Shown here: piece after piece, positions 7,946-15,851 of the stretch | How positions within the stretch are numbered: the stretch's first letter is position 1 | Layout: each line of letters starts with the position of its first letter | Assembly: GCA_050740255.1 (NCBI GenBank) | Contig: JBOICV010000042.1 | Coordinates: forward strand, 1-47,972 | Source: JBOICV01 sp050740255 | Lineage (GTDB): Bacteria > Pseudomonadota > Gammaproteobacteria > Nevskiales > JBOICV01 | Reading direction: 5' to 3' | DNA length: 47,972 bases | Translations under genes and position numbers: made by a program | The notes under the pieces: generated by a model | The model's input: the letters and a program-made list of their open reading frames with translations, nothing else | The model's database searches: none | Told to the model about the DNA's origin: nothing

Positions 7946-8042
7946 TTCAGGAAAGTTCGAGGCAAGACTCAAGTGCTAAATCTGATAGCGACGGAGAAAT
8001 TCCCTGGCCGCCGGTCAGGGTTCTACACAGGAGCTTACTGCA

Positions 8043-9098
8043 ATGACGAAGCTAAATCCCGGAAATATTGGCGGCCATTGGCTCATTTCGGTCCCGCTCG
8101 TGGCCGCTTTAGGCCTGTTCGTGTTCGGCACGTCGGCATGGGCGGCCAGCAATTTCTGCACGCGGACGGCGGGCGCGCAGTTCAACGCATGCAGACACGA
8201 GGCCACTGACGACTTTTTCAAGGCGAAAGCGATCTGCATCAATGTGTCTGACCAGACTGAGCGAAATACTTGCCTGAGCGAGTCCCAGACGACGCGCACG
8301 GAGGACCAGGAGCTCTGTGACGAGCAGCGTACGGCCCGGTTGGATCTCTGCGATGACCTTGGCGAGGCCCGCTATGACCCGGATTTCGATCCGGCGGACT
8401 TCGACACCAACTTCACCAACCCGCTCAATCTGAATCCCTATCGTCCCGTGAAGATCGGCCACCAGTGGCAGTATGCGGGTGGCGACGAGAGCATCGTGAT
8501 TGATGTGCTCAACAAGACCAAGCTCATCGAGGGCGTGACTTGCGTCGTCGTACGGGATGTTGTGACAAAAGACGGCGAACTTATCGAGGACACCAACGAT
8601 TGGTTCGCGCAAGCCAAGAGCGGTGACGTCCACTACTGCGGCGAGGAAGTCAAGGACTACGAGAGCTTCGACGGCGATAACCCCAAGGAGCCGGAGCTTG
8701 TCAGCACGGATGGCACGTTCAAGGTTGGACGTGACGGCGACAAGCCCGGAATCCTGTTCCTGGGGCTGCCGACTGTGGGCGCGGTCTATCGCCAGGAGTT
8801 CTCGGCCGGCAACGCCGAGGATGCGGCGCGCGTGCTGTCCACTACCTACAGCCACGGAGCCAATCCACAACTCGACCAGTTTGTGCCCAAGGCCTTGGCG
8901 GACCGCTTCTGCCTTGCCAACAATTGCGTCGTGACCAGTGAGTTCTCGCCGCTTTCACCCGACCCGGAATCGGACGAGCGCAAATACTTCGCCCCTGGCA
9001 TCGGGTTGTTTTTCTCGGTACATGAGATAACCGGAGACGCCGTGCAGCTGGTGAACTGCAACTTCGATGCAAGGTGCGTCGGTTTACCTGCGCCGTAA
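8043..9098 (+). CDS. Exported Cys-rich protein of unknown function, paralog A
   Basis: A protein of 351 residues with an AGGAG ribosome-binding site and a signal peptide ending GTSAWA before ASNFC. After cleavage comes a helical, cysteine-patterned region (residues ~38-110) containing FCTRTAGAQFNACRHEATDDFF, CINVSD, NTCLSES, LCDEQRTARLDLCDDLGEARYDPDFDP. A beta-rich domain follows, containing NPYRPVKIGHQWQYAGGDESI, LIEGVTCVVVRD and DWFAQAKSGDVHYCGE. I do not recognise a named family. The next gene encodes a paralog alike along the whole mature length. Paired cysteines and export imply disulfide bonds. The palindrome at 7928-7945 lies just upstream. Confidence 0.8.
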   Translation: MTKLNPGNIGGHWLISVPLVAALGLFVFGTSAWAASNFCTRTAGAQFNACRHEATDDFFKAKAICINVSDQTERNTCLSESQTTRTEDQELCDEQRTARLDLCDDLGEARYDPDFDPADFDTNFTNPLNLNPYRPVKIGHQWQYAGGDESIVIDVLNKTKLIEGVTCVVVRDVVTKDGELIEDTNDWFAQAKSGDVHYCGEEVKDYESFDGDNPKEPELVSTDGTFKVGRDGDKPGILFLGLPTVGAVYRQEFSAGNAEDAARVLSTTYSHGANPQLDQFVPKALADRFCLANNCVVTSEFSPLSPDPESDERKYFAPGIGLFFSVHEITGDAVQLVNCNFDARCVGLPAP

Positions 9099-9122
9099 CG
9101 GATCAGGACGAGGAGAGCAGCC

Positions 9123-10322
9123 ATGATCATCAAACACAAGCAGGCAGTGCGGCAGGCACATGAGCTGACGCGTCGATCGGCCTGGTATCGGATCAGCCGC
9201 ATGCTGGCGATCACCGTGGCGCTGTGCCTGGTGCTGACCGCGACCGCATGCAAAAGTGGCGGCTCCAGCGTTGGGCGACTTGTTGCCGCGGGTGGTTCCG
9301 GCGGCAGTGCGGGAGCTGGCGGCGCGGGTGGCTCCGGCGGCAGTGGCGGAGCTGGCGGCGCGGGCGGCGCAGCCAGCAACCGCTTCTGCTCCGACACGGC
9401 GGACGCCCAGTTCGAAGCCTGCAAGGAAGAGGTCAACGACGATTTCTTCAAGGCCGAGGCGATCTGCACGAATATTTCGGTTGAGAGGGAGCGCAATGGT
9501 TGTCTTGACGATGCGGCAACGGAGCGTGCAGAGGCGGATCAGCTTTGCGGCGAACAGCTCACGGCGCGCAAGAATCTCTGTGCCGCAATTGGTGAGGCCC
9601 GTTACGATCCGGACTTCAATCCGTCCAACTTCGACGACGACTTCAAGGTTCTTACCAACCCCAATCCATACTTTCCGCTGAAAGTCGGCAACACTTGGGA
9701 GTACGAGGGTGGCGACGAGACCGTGACCATTGAAGTGCTCGACAAGACCAAGCTGATTGAGGGCGTGACCTGCATCGTGGTCAACGACCGCGTCGAGGAA
9801 GACGGTGAGGTCGTCGAAGATACCGACGACTGGTTCGGTCAGCGCAAGAACGGCACTGTGGACTATTGTGGGGAAATTTCCGAAAACTTCGAATTCTTCG
9901 AAGGGGATGATCCGGAGGAGGCGGAGCTGGTGGATATAGGCGGCTCATGGAAGGCAGGGCGCGATGGCGCCAAGTCGGGCACGCTGTTCCGGGGACTGCC
10001 GGCCGTGGGTGCGACGTACCGCCAGGAGTGGGCGCCTAGCGACGCCGAGGACGCGGCCACCGTGCTCTCGACCAATTACGGCTTTGGCGGCAACCCGGAA
10101 CTCGACAGGTTCGTGCCACCAGCTCTCGCAACACTCTTGTGCCCTGGCAATACCTGCGTGGTAACCGGAGAGTTTTCACCGCTTAGTCCCGGTGGTTTCG
10201 AGCGCAAGTACTACGCGTCCGGCATCGGGTTGTTTCTCGAGGTGCATCCCGAGTCGGGAGAGACGGTACAGCTAGTTGACTGCAACTTCGACCCTAGGTG
10301 CGCGGCCTTGCCTGCCCCTTAA
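9123..10322 (+). CDS. Exported Cys-rich protein of unknown function, paralog B (probable lipoprotein with Gly-rich linker)
   Basis: A protein of 399 residues with GAGGAG before the ATG. The N-terminal part is longer than in paralog A: a basic n-region, a hydrophobic core (MLAITVALCLVLTATAC) and a Cys that may be lipidated, although the lipobox ATAC is weak. A Gly/Ser/Ala linker of about 30 residues (GGSGGSAGAGGAGG type) then leads into SNRFC. From there it follows paralog A closely: NPYFPLKVGNTWEYEGGDET, LIEGVTCIVVNDRV, DWFGQRKNGTVDYCGE, PALATLLCPGNTCVV and a C-terminal CNFDPRCAALPAP. By eye roughly half of the mature positions are shared. The gap to paralog A is 24 bases, so the two form an operon made by tandem duplication. 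Confidence 0.8.
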   Translation: MIIKHKQAVRQAHELTRRSAWYRISRMLAITVALCLVLTATACKSGGSSVGRLVAAGGSGGSAGAGGAGGSGGSGGAGGAGGAASNRFCSDTADAQFEACKEEVNDDFFKAEAICTNISVERERNGCLDDAATERAEADQLCGEQLTARKNLCAAIGEARYDPDFNPSNFDDDFKVLTNPNPYFPLKVGNTWEYEGGDETVTIEVLDKTKLIEGVTCIVVNDRVEEDGEVVEDTDDWFGQRKNGTVDYCGEISENFEFFEGDDPEEAELVDIGGSWKAGRDGAKSGTLFRGLPAVGATYRQEWAPSDAEDAATVLSTNYGFGGNPELDRFVPPALATLLCPGNTCVVTGEFSPLSPGGFERKYYASGIGLFLEVHPESGETVQLVDCNFDPRCAALPAP

Positions 10323-10384
10323 CGTCGTCGGATTGTCATTTCGCTTGGCCCGCCACCGCACGATCTCTCCTGGCGGGGCGGACC

Positions 10385-10420
10385 GGCCACGAGGCGAGCG
10401 ATCGCCTCGTGGCCTTTTTT
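10385..10420 (+). terminator. Strong intrinsic terminator after the paralog pair
   Basis: GGCCACGAGGCGA and TCGCCTCGTGGCC form a perfect 13-bp stem with a GCGA loop, followed directly by six T residues. It ends the operon of the two Cys-rich exported proteins. Confidence 0.95.
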
Positions 10421-10488
10421 GGGGTGGTGAATGACGGTCCAACGCCTCGCGTATACTCATTCTGGTGCAGGCCCGCGGCTGATTGTCT

Positions 10489-11721
10489 ATGCAATATGGA
10501 ACCGGCAACTCCGAATCAGGGGCCTTGGGCAATCAGGATTTTACCGGCAAGTTCCCGGTCGGTTTTATCGCGTATCTTGCGTCGGCAATCGCCCTGCTGC
10601 TGTCGTTCACCTCCGCGCATGCGCAGCAGCCGACCGCGTCCCCGGAAGCCGCGCAGCGTGAGCGACGCTACACCACCCGCGAAGAGCAGCGTGACGAAGC
10701 GCCAAAGCATGCGCTCACGAAGTGGCTTTCCGTATCAGCGCTGATTGAGGCCGAATACATAAGCCACAGACTGCACGCTCTGGAGAAGCCCCCCGAACCG
10801 GATGAAGGTGAGCCTGAAGAACCACCACCGTCGGTACCCCCAAGCCAGGCGCCCTTCCGGAGCTTGCGCCAAAGCCACAGAAGCGATTCAGGCAGATCAT
10901 TCGAGGCCGTCATTGAAATTACGCCACCGATTCCGTCTGTCAGGGGCGAGCTGGTGTGGGAATACGATGCCAAGACCAACCGGGACAAATTGGACGAGGC
11001 CATCGTGACCTGGAAAGTTGGAGACTTCGAACTGGAACTGGGCCGGCTTTACCCGCCATTCGGTGAATACTTCAGCCATTTTGTCAGCGGACCGTTGCTG
11101 GAGTTCGGGGAAACGCGTGGCGAGGGAGCCGTCCTGTCCTATTCCCCAAGCGGGTGGTTGGACTTGTCGGCATTTGTCTTGAAGGGACGCGCGGAGCGGA
11201 TCGGCTCCGGCGATGGAAAAGCCGACTGGGGCGTGGCCGCGGAGCTGGCGCCCTTCGAAGCTGTGACCTTCGGCGTAAGCTACTTTTCCGATCTCGCCGA
11301 GTCACAGGAAGCGTTACTGCTCGCCAGTGATCACCGGTACAGGCGGAAGGTCGCAGGGTTCAGCTCCTACGCGGTTCTCAGCTACGAAGGCTTCGAGTTG
11401 TCTGCAGAACTGGTGCAGGCGCTGGATTCCTTCCGCGAGCTGGACCTTGATCGGAATGCGCCGCGGGCCTGGAATCTCGAACTCGCGGTCTACCCGATGA
11501 ACAGCTTCGGGGTCGCTTTGCGACGGGAGGCGAGCCAGGAACTCGAAGGCGCGCCGCGCCGACGGGAGGGTGCGGCGGTGATCTGGCGCGTCTGGGGAAA
11601 CGTGTTTCTGCTATTCGAGGTTCTGCGCGGCTCGTTCGAACCCGGCCTGGCGGAAGACGCGCGGGAACGGGACCTGGATCGGGTGCAGCAGATTGGTGCG
11701 CAGATCAGCGTGGATCTCTGA
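10489..11721 (+). CDS. LbtU-like outer-membrane beta-barrel (putative siderophore porin)
   Basis: A protein of 410 residues. The ATG at 10489 gives a long n-region and the signal peptide AIALLLSFTSAHA-QQ; a TTG two codons earlier is less likely. A proline/glutamate-rich segment (~80-115) precedes a barrel of amphipathic strands ending in aromatic or hydrophobic residues (QIGAQISVDL at the C terminus). The motif run DEAIVTWKVGDFELELGRLYPPFGEYF followed by GPLLEFGETRGEG closely recalls LbtU, the legiobactin-uptake protein of Legionella, and its relatives. Substrate here is unknown. A TATACT hexamer at 10452-10457 could be the -10 of its promoter. There is no good Shine-Dalgarno. It stands between a terminator and the cyclase gene and appears monocistronic. 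Confidence 0.72.
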   Translation: MQYGTGNSESGALGNQDFTGKFPVGFIAYLASAIALLLSFTSAHAQQPTASPEAAQRERRYTTREEQRDEAPKHALTKWLSVSALIEAEYISHRLHALEKPPEPDEGEPEEPPPSVPPSQAPFRSLRQSHRSDSGRSFEAVIEITPPIPSVRGELVWEYDAKTNRDKLDEAIVTWKVGDFELELGRLYPPFGEYFSHFVSGPLLEFGETRGEGAVLSYSPSGWLDLSAFVLKGRAERIGSGDGKADWGVAAELAPFEAVTFGVSYFSDLAESQEALLLASDHRYRRKVAGFSSYAVLSYEGFELSAELVQALDSFRELDLDRNAPRAWNLELAVYPMNSFGVALRREASQELEGAPRRREGAAVIWRVWGNVFLLFEVLRGSFEPGLAEDARERDLDRVQQIGAQISVDL

Positions 11722-11838
11722 ACCGGCGGGCAGGTAAGGTGGCGACAGACCGTCGAGCCGACGCCAGGCTCGGATCGGGATAGAATCAGGAGCACGAATA
11801 ATATCGGGGGCCTCAGGCAATCCCGAAAGGGGGGTGCT

Positions 11839-14800
11839 ATGGTCGGGAGTAGCGACGACCGCGAGCAGGGCGAGTCGCCCGGCGCGACGGCGCGCTATAC
11901 ACCCAAACATCTGGTTGACAAAGTACTGGTCTCGCGCGCCGCCATGGAAGGCGAGCGCAAGCGCGTCACCGTGCTGTTCGTGGACATCCAGGACTCCATG
12001 GATCTCTCGCAGATGGTGGGCGCCGAGAACTGGCACGAAATTCTCGATGGCTTCTTCAGCATCCTTACCGAGAACGTGCACGCTTTTGAAGGCACCGTCA
12101 ACCAGTACACCGGTGACGGCATCATGGCCTTGTTCGGCGCGCCGGTGGCGCATGAAGACCACGCCCGCCGCGCCTGTCATGCGGCGCTGCGCATCCGCGA
12201 CGAGCTACGCCACTACGCGCAGCAGCAGAAGCTGCAAAGAAACATCGAGCTGCACTGCCGGATCGGGGTGAATTCCGGCGATGTCATCGTCGGCAAAATC
12301 GGCGATGACTTGCGCATGGATTACACCGCACACGGCCACGTCGTCGGCATCGCCGCTCGGATGGAGGAAGCCGCTACGCCTGACGCCATTTATCTCGCCG
12401 AGCACACCGCCGCTCTGGTCGAAGGTCTTTGTGATCTGAAAGCGATGGGCGCAATCAAGATCAAGGGCTTGCGCGAGCCGGTAGAAGTCTATGAATTGCT
12501 CTCGGCCCGCCCCGAACGCAGCAGCTTTGGCCTGAAGGATCAGGCAGGCTTATCCAGCTTCGTGAACCGCGATCCGGAGTTCGATTTTCTGAAGACGGCC
12601 CTCGAACGCGCACAATCTGGCCGCGGTCAGGCGGTGGCCATCGTCGGCGGTCCAGGGCTCGGCAAAAGCCGTTTATGCTATCAATTCGAACGCCACGGCC
12701 TGGCGCAAGGCTATACCGTGCACAAGGCTCACGGCGTTCCCAATGGCCGCTGGTTGTCGTTCTTTCCGGCCCTGATGCTGATGCGCTCTTATCTGGGTAT
12801 TCAGGACAGCGACAGCCCTGAGCAGGCGCGCGACAAGATCCGCGAGAACCTATTGAAGCTCGGGCCGGAAGTTGAGCCCCGGCTGGCGCGGGCTTACGAG
12901 TATCTCGGGGTGGCGAAACCCGGCCTCAGCACCCAGAGCATCCACCCGGAGCTACGCCGCCGCCGGGATCTCGAACTGATCCGCTGGGCCTTAATCAAGA
13001 TGCCGCGTCAGCAGGCGGTGGTGCTCATTCTGGAGGACTTGCAGTGGTTTGATGACTCGAGCCTGGAGATCGTGAACCTGCTGGTGCGGGCGGTACACGA
13101 CAGCCAGGTGCTGATCGTGCTGAATCACCGTCCGGAGTTCAAGCAGCCGTGGATGCAGGATGAGTCGCAATGCCATCGCCTGGTGCTGCCGCCGCTGGCG
13201 CCCGATCACTCGCGTGAGCTGGCGCGTGGGATTCTGCTTGATTCTCGCGGGCTGGACGAGCTCGCGGGGCTCATCGCCGATGCTGCTTCGGGCAACCCTT
13301 TTTTCACCGAGGAAATTATTCAGGACCTGGCCGACGGCGGCGTCATCGAGGGCAAGCGCGGGGCTTATCGGCTGGTGCGACCTATCGAGTCCTTCGCGGT
13401 GCCGGCGAGCGTGCAGGATGTGCTGGCGGCACGTGTGGACCGCTTGCCGGAAGGCGACAAGCAGGTATTGCAGGCGGCCGCGGTCATTGGGCGGGAGTTC
13501 CCCCTTGCTGTTTTGAAGGCCACGGTGGATCTTCCGCTGAACGATTTGGAGGCGGCACTCGATCGGCTCAATGCGGCAGAGTTCATCACGCAGGCGGAAG
13601 TGGTGCCGCGGGCGGTTTACAGCTTCAAGCATGCGCTTACCCAAGAGGCCGTTTACCGCTCCTTGCTGCGCGATAAACGTGCGCGGCTGCACGCCCTCGT
13701 GGCCGATACGATCCAGAAACTCCCGGCCCGCAATCAGGACGAAAACGCAGCCCTGTTGGCGCATCACTGGGAGGCGGCCGGTGAAACGATCAAAGCGGTC
13801 TTCGCCTATCACCAGGCCGCGGAATGGGTGGTACGCAAGGACGCGCGCCAGTCCCTGAACTATCGGCGCAAACTCATCAAGCTGCTGGAGGGCCAGCCGC
13901 TTACCCCGGCCACACGTCGAATATATATTGGCGCACGCCGGCATCTGCTGAGCTGGGCGCCGGTGGGCGCATCCCTGTCCCCCAAGGAAGCCGAGAGCTT
14001 GTTTCAGGAGGGCTGCGCGGCGGCGGATGCCGACAGCGTACTTGATCTTGGTCAGTTATACGGTGCGTATGCAATCTATCAGGCCTTGTGTCATAGCTTT
14101 GCCCGAGGCGTGGAACTCAGCGAGCGCTGTTCGGAGTTGCTGGGTAACGCCGGTCAACCCGTACTACAGATTTACGCAGAGACCCTGGTCAAACCTATTT
14201 GTTACAGCAGCGTTGGCCGGCCGCGCCAGGAACATAAGATTTGTGAACGGGCGTTGCGCATTCTTAAGCAGCAAGGCGTTCCGCCGGTCATCGACGGTGC
14301 CAGCCCCTATGTTTGGGCGGCCACCTTCCACGCCATGAGTACCGCCAATCTGGGCGACCTCCCAAAGGCGATGCAACTGCTTAAGCAGACGGCCGAGCTG
14401 GCGCGCGAGAGCACCGACACGATGCTGATGAATCTGCTCGGCGTGCAGGCCCGCTTCCGCTACTTCATCGGCGTACCCGGCGACGCGCAGGACTGCACAC
14501 GCGAAGCGCTTGATCTGGCCAAGCAGTACAACGCTGAACATTGGCTTGCGCAGGCACACTACTACCGCGGCGTCGCGCATGTGCTACATGAGCAGTGGTC
14601 CGAGGCACGGCAACACTTCGAGCAATCGCGTGCGCACGGCCGGCACGGCGAGATGATGTTTGCCGTGTACGGTGTGAGCACGGCCTGGCTTGCCTACGCG
14701 CTGGTGCGTACGGCTGAACCGGCGGGTGCTTCTGCGTTAATCGAGGAAGCGCTCAAGCTGGCCGAAGAGCGCGAGAGTCGCTGGATTCTGCAGGAAGCGC

Positions 14801-15078
14801 TGATGATGCGCTGTGCGGTGCTGCGCGAGACCCAGGGGCGGGCAGCGGCAAAAGAAATCCAGACCACGCTCGACCGCTGGGATGCGAGCATTGATGAAAA
14901 CGGCGCGGAGATGTACCGACATATGGCTTGGCTGGAACGCGCCCGGCTGGCTGAACTGATGGACGATAGTGGTGGCAGAACCAAGGCGCTCAAGCGGGCT
15001 TTGGCGGCGGCAAAGAAAGCGGGTGCGGAAGGCTACGTGGCGCGGCTAGAACAAGAGTTGCGAAACAAGAATTGTTGA
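11839..15078 (+). CDS. Class III adenylate/guanylate cyclase fused to AAA-type ATPase and TPR-like region
   Basis: A protein of 1079 residues with a strong GGGGGG-type ribosome-binding site. Residues ~40-220 form a class III cyclase domain with metal-binding Asp49 (LFVDIQDS) and Asp93 (YTGDGIMALFG). In the usual VNxAAR segment it reads VVGIAARM, as in other cyclases fused to ATPases. Residues ~245-500 are a STAND/AAA ATPase with Walker A GGPGLGKS (270-277) and Walker B VVLILEDLQWFDDSS (~393-407). The remainder, about 500 residues, is helical with TPR-like repeats. This is a known soluble architecture in proteobacteria and actinobacteria. Nucleotide product and trigger are not known; the ATPase/TPR part probably senses or oligomerises. 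Downstream lies the sterol-oxidase-like trio, with a REP-like repeat in the gap. Confidence 0.9.
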   Translation: MVGSSDDREQGESPGATARYTPKHLVDKVLVSRAAMEGERKRVTVLFVDIQDSMDLSQMVGAENWHEILDGFFSILTENVHAFEGTVNQYTGDGIMALFGAPVAHEDHARRACHAALRIRDELRHYAQQQKLQRNIELHCRIGVNSGDVIVGKIGDDLRMDYTAHGHVVGIAARMEEAATPDAIYLAEHTAALVEGLCDLKAMGAIKIKGLREPVEVYELLSARPERSSFGLKDQAGLSSFVNRDPEFDFLKTALERAQSGRGQAVAIVGGPGLGKSRLCYQFERHGLAQGYTVHKAHGVPNGRWLSFFPALMLMRSYLGIQDSDSPEQARDKIRENLLKLGPEVEPRLARAYEYLGVAKPGLSTQSIHPELRRRRDLELIRWALIKMPRQQAVVLILEDLQWFDDSSLEIVNLLVRAVHDSQVLIVLNHRPEFKQPWMQDESQCHRLVLPPLAPDHSRELARGILLDSRGLDELAGLIADAASGNPFFTEEIIQDLADGGVIEGKRGAYRLVRPIESFAVPASVQDVLAARVDRLPEGDKQVLQAAAVIGREFPLAVLKATVDLPLNDLEAALDRLNAAEFITQAEVVPRAVYSFKHALTQEAVYRSLLRDKRARLHALVADTIQKLPARNQDENAALLAHHWEAAGETIKAVFAYHQAAEWVVRKDARQSLNYRRKLIKLLEGQPLTPATRRIYIGARRHLLSWAPVGASLSPKEAESLFQEGCAAADADSVLDLGQLYGAYAIYQALCHSFARGVELSERCSELLGNAGQPVLQIYAETLVKPICYSSVGRPRQEHKICERALRILKQQGVPPVIDGASPYVWAATFHAMSTANLGDLPKAMQLLKQTAELARESTDTMLMNLLGVQARFRYFIGVPGDAQDCTREALDLAKQYNAEHWLAQAHYYRGVAHVLHEQWSEARQHFEQSRAHGRHGEMMFAVYGVSTAWLAYALVRTAEPAGASALIEEALKLAEERESRWILQEALMMRCAVLRETQGRAAAKEIQTTLDRWDASIDENGAEMYRHMAWLERARLAELMDDSGGRTKALKRALAAAKKAGAEGYVARLEQELRNKNC

Positions 15079-15101
15079 GCTTTCCATATGGAGTGACGGC
15101 G

Positions 15102-15192
15102 CCCTCACCCCTGCCCCTCTCCCGGAGGAAGAGGGGATATCTTTACCTTCTCCCTTCGGGAGAAGGTGGCGCGCAAGCGCCGGATGAGGGCG
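15102..15192 (+). repeat. REP-like repeat between cyclase and GMC accessory gene
   Basis: Three small hairpins in a row: CCCCTCT/AGAGGGG, CTTCTCCC-TTC-GGGAGAAG, and GGCGC-GCAA-GCGCC followed by GGATGAGGGCG. The string CCCTCACCCC...CTCTCCC...GGGAGAAGG...GGATGAGGG is a familiar dispersed intergenic element. An in-frame opening through it continues into the next gene, but it encodes repeat sequence and is not taken as coding. A 25-base piece of it (15168-15192) reappears inside the next coding sequence at 15297-15321. Confidence 0.7.
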
Positions 15193-15245
15193 TCCGTACT
15201 CGTGGGTGGTGTCATCTTTTTAGGAAAGAAGCGACGGAGGGTGGC

Positions 15246-15851
15246 ATGGCAGCGGGCATCAGCTTCAGGGAGACCATGGAAGGCTGGTTTGCGCTTGGCG
15301 CGCAAGCGCCGGAGGAGGGCGCGCTGCAAGGCCAGAGTGCGGGGCATAAGCTGGCCATGCACGCCGAGGTCCAGGTTGATGATCTGGAACTCTTCTTGGC
15401 GCAAAGAAAAGAAACTGGCAGGCTCAGCGGCACAATAGAGTTTCCGCCGCTTGGAGAGAGGCTCGAAGCACGAAGCGGTGTGTTTCAGCTATTTACCCCC
15501 GCTACCAACGACGGCATACGGCGCATGGTTTATGAGCTTGCCTTTCAGGCGCAGGGCAAGCCCTACTATCTTGCTGGAGAGAAACACGTCCGCGACGATC
15601 CCGGCTTCGACATGTGGAGCGATACGACGACGCTGTACACGCGCTTGCATGAAGGTGGCGACAAGCAGGGCAAGGTAGTCGGCGCTGGCATTCTCACGCT
15701 GGGCGTGCCGGAACTCATTGCAATGGTTGGCTCTATGCGCGCCCTGGGCGGCGGTGGCATGGGAACCGTGATGCGTTTCGGCAGTTTTTTCCTCGGACAG
15801 CTCTGGAACACTTACGCGCCGCATGTCGTCGGCGGCAAGTCCGGCGCATGA
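15246..15851 (+). CDS. Accessory protein of the GMC/cholesterol-oxidase-like enzyme
   Basis: A protein of 201 residues. The ATG at 15246 is chosen because GGAGG stands seven bases upstream and because the earlier in-frame region is a REP-like repeat. Features include SFRETMEGWFALG, HAEVQVDDLELFLA, GVFQLFTPATNDGIRRMVYEL and DDPGFDMWSDTTTLYTRL. From memory, this pattern matches the domain that accompanies, or is fused to, cholesterol-oxidase-like GMC oxidoreductases in actinobacteria and proteobacteria. Its stop overlaps the start of the GMC gene by four bases (ATGA), so translation is coupled and a shared complex or pathway is likely. Biochemical role is unknown. Confidence 0.75.
   Translation: MAAGISFRETMEGWFALGAQAPEEGALQGQSAGHKLAMHAEVQVDDLELFLAQRKETGRLSGTIEFPPLGERLEARSGVFQLFTPATNDGIRRMVYELAFQAQGKPYYLAGEKHVRDDPGFDMWSDTTTLYTRLHEGGDKQGKVVGAGILTLGVPELIAMVGSMRALGGGGMGTVMRFGSFFLGQLWNTYAPHVVGGKSGA

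Noticed and set aside
12991..13944. Minus-strand frame of about 317 codons inside the cyclase-ATPase gene
   Set aside because: Antisense shadow of a high-GC gene; no motif and no ribosome-binding site.
15072..15245. N-terminal extension of the GMC accessory protein through the intergenic repeat
   Set aside because: The extension encodes REP-like repeat sequence, and a good GGAGG/ATG pair exists at 15246.
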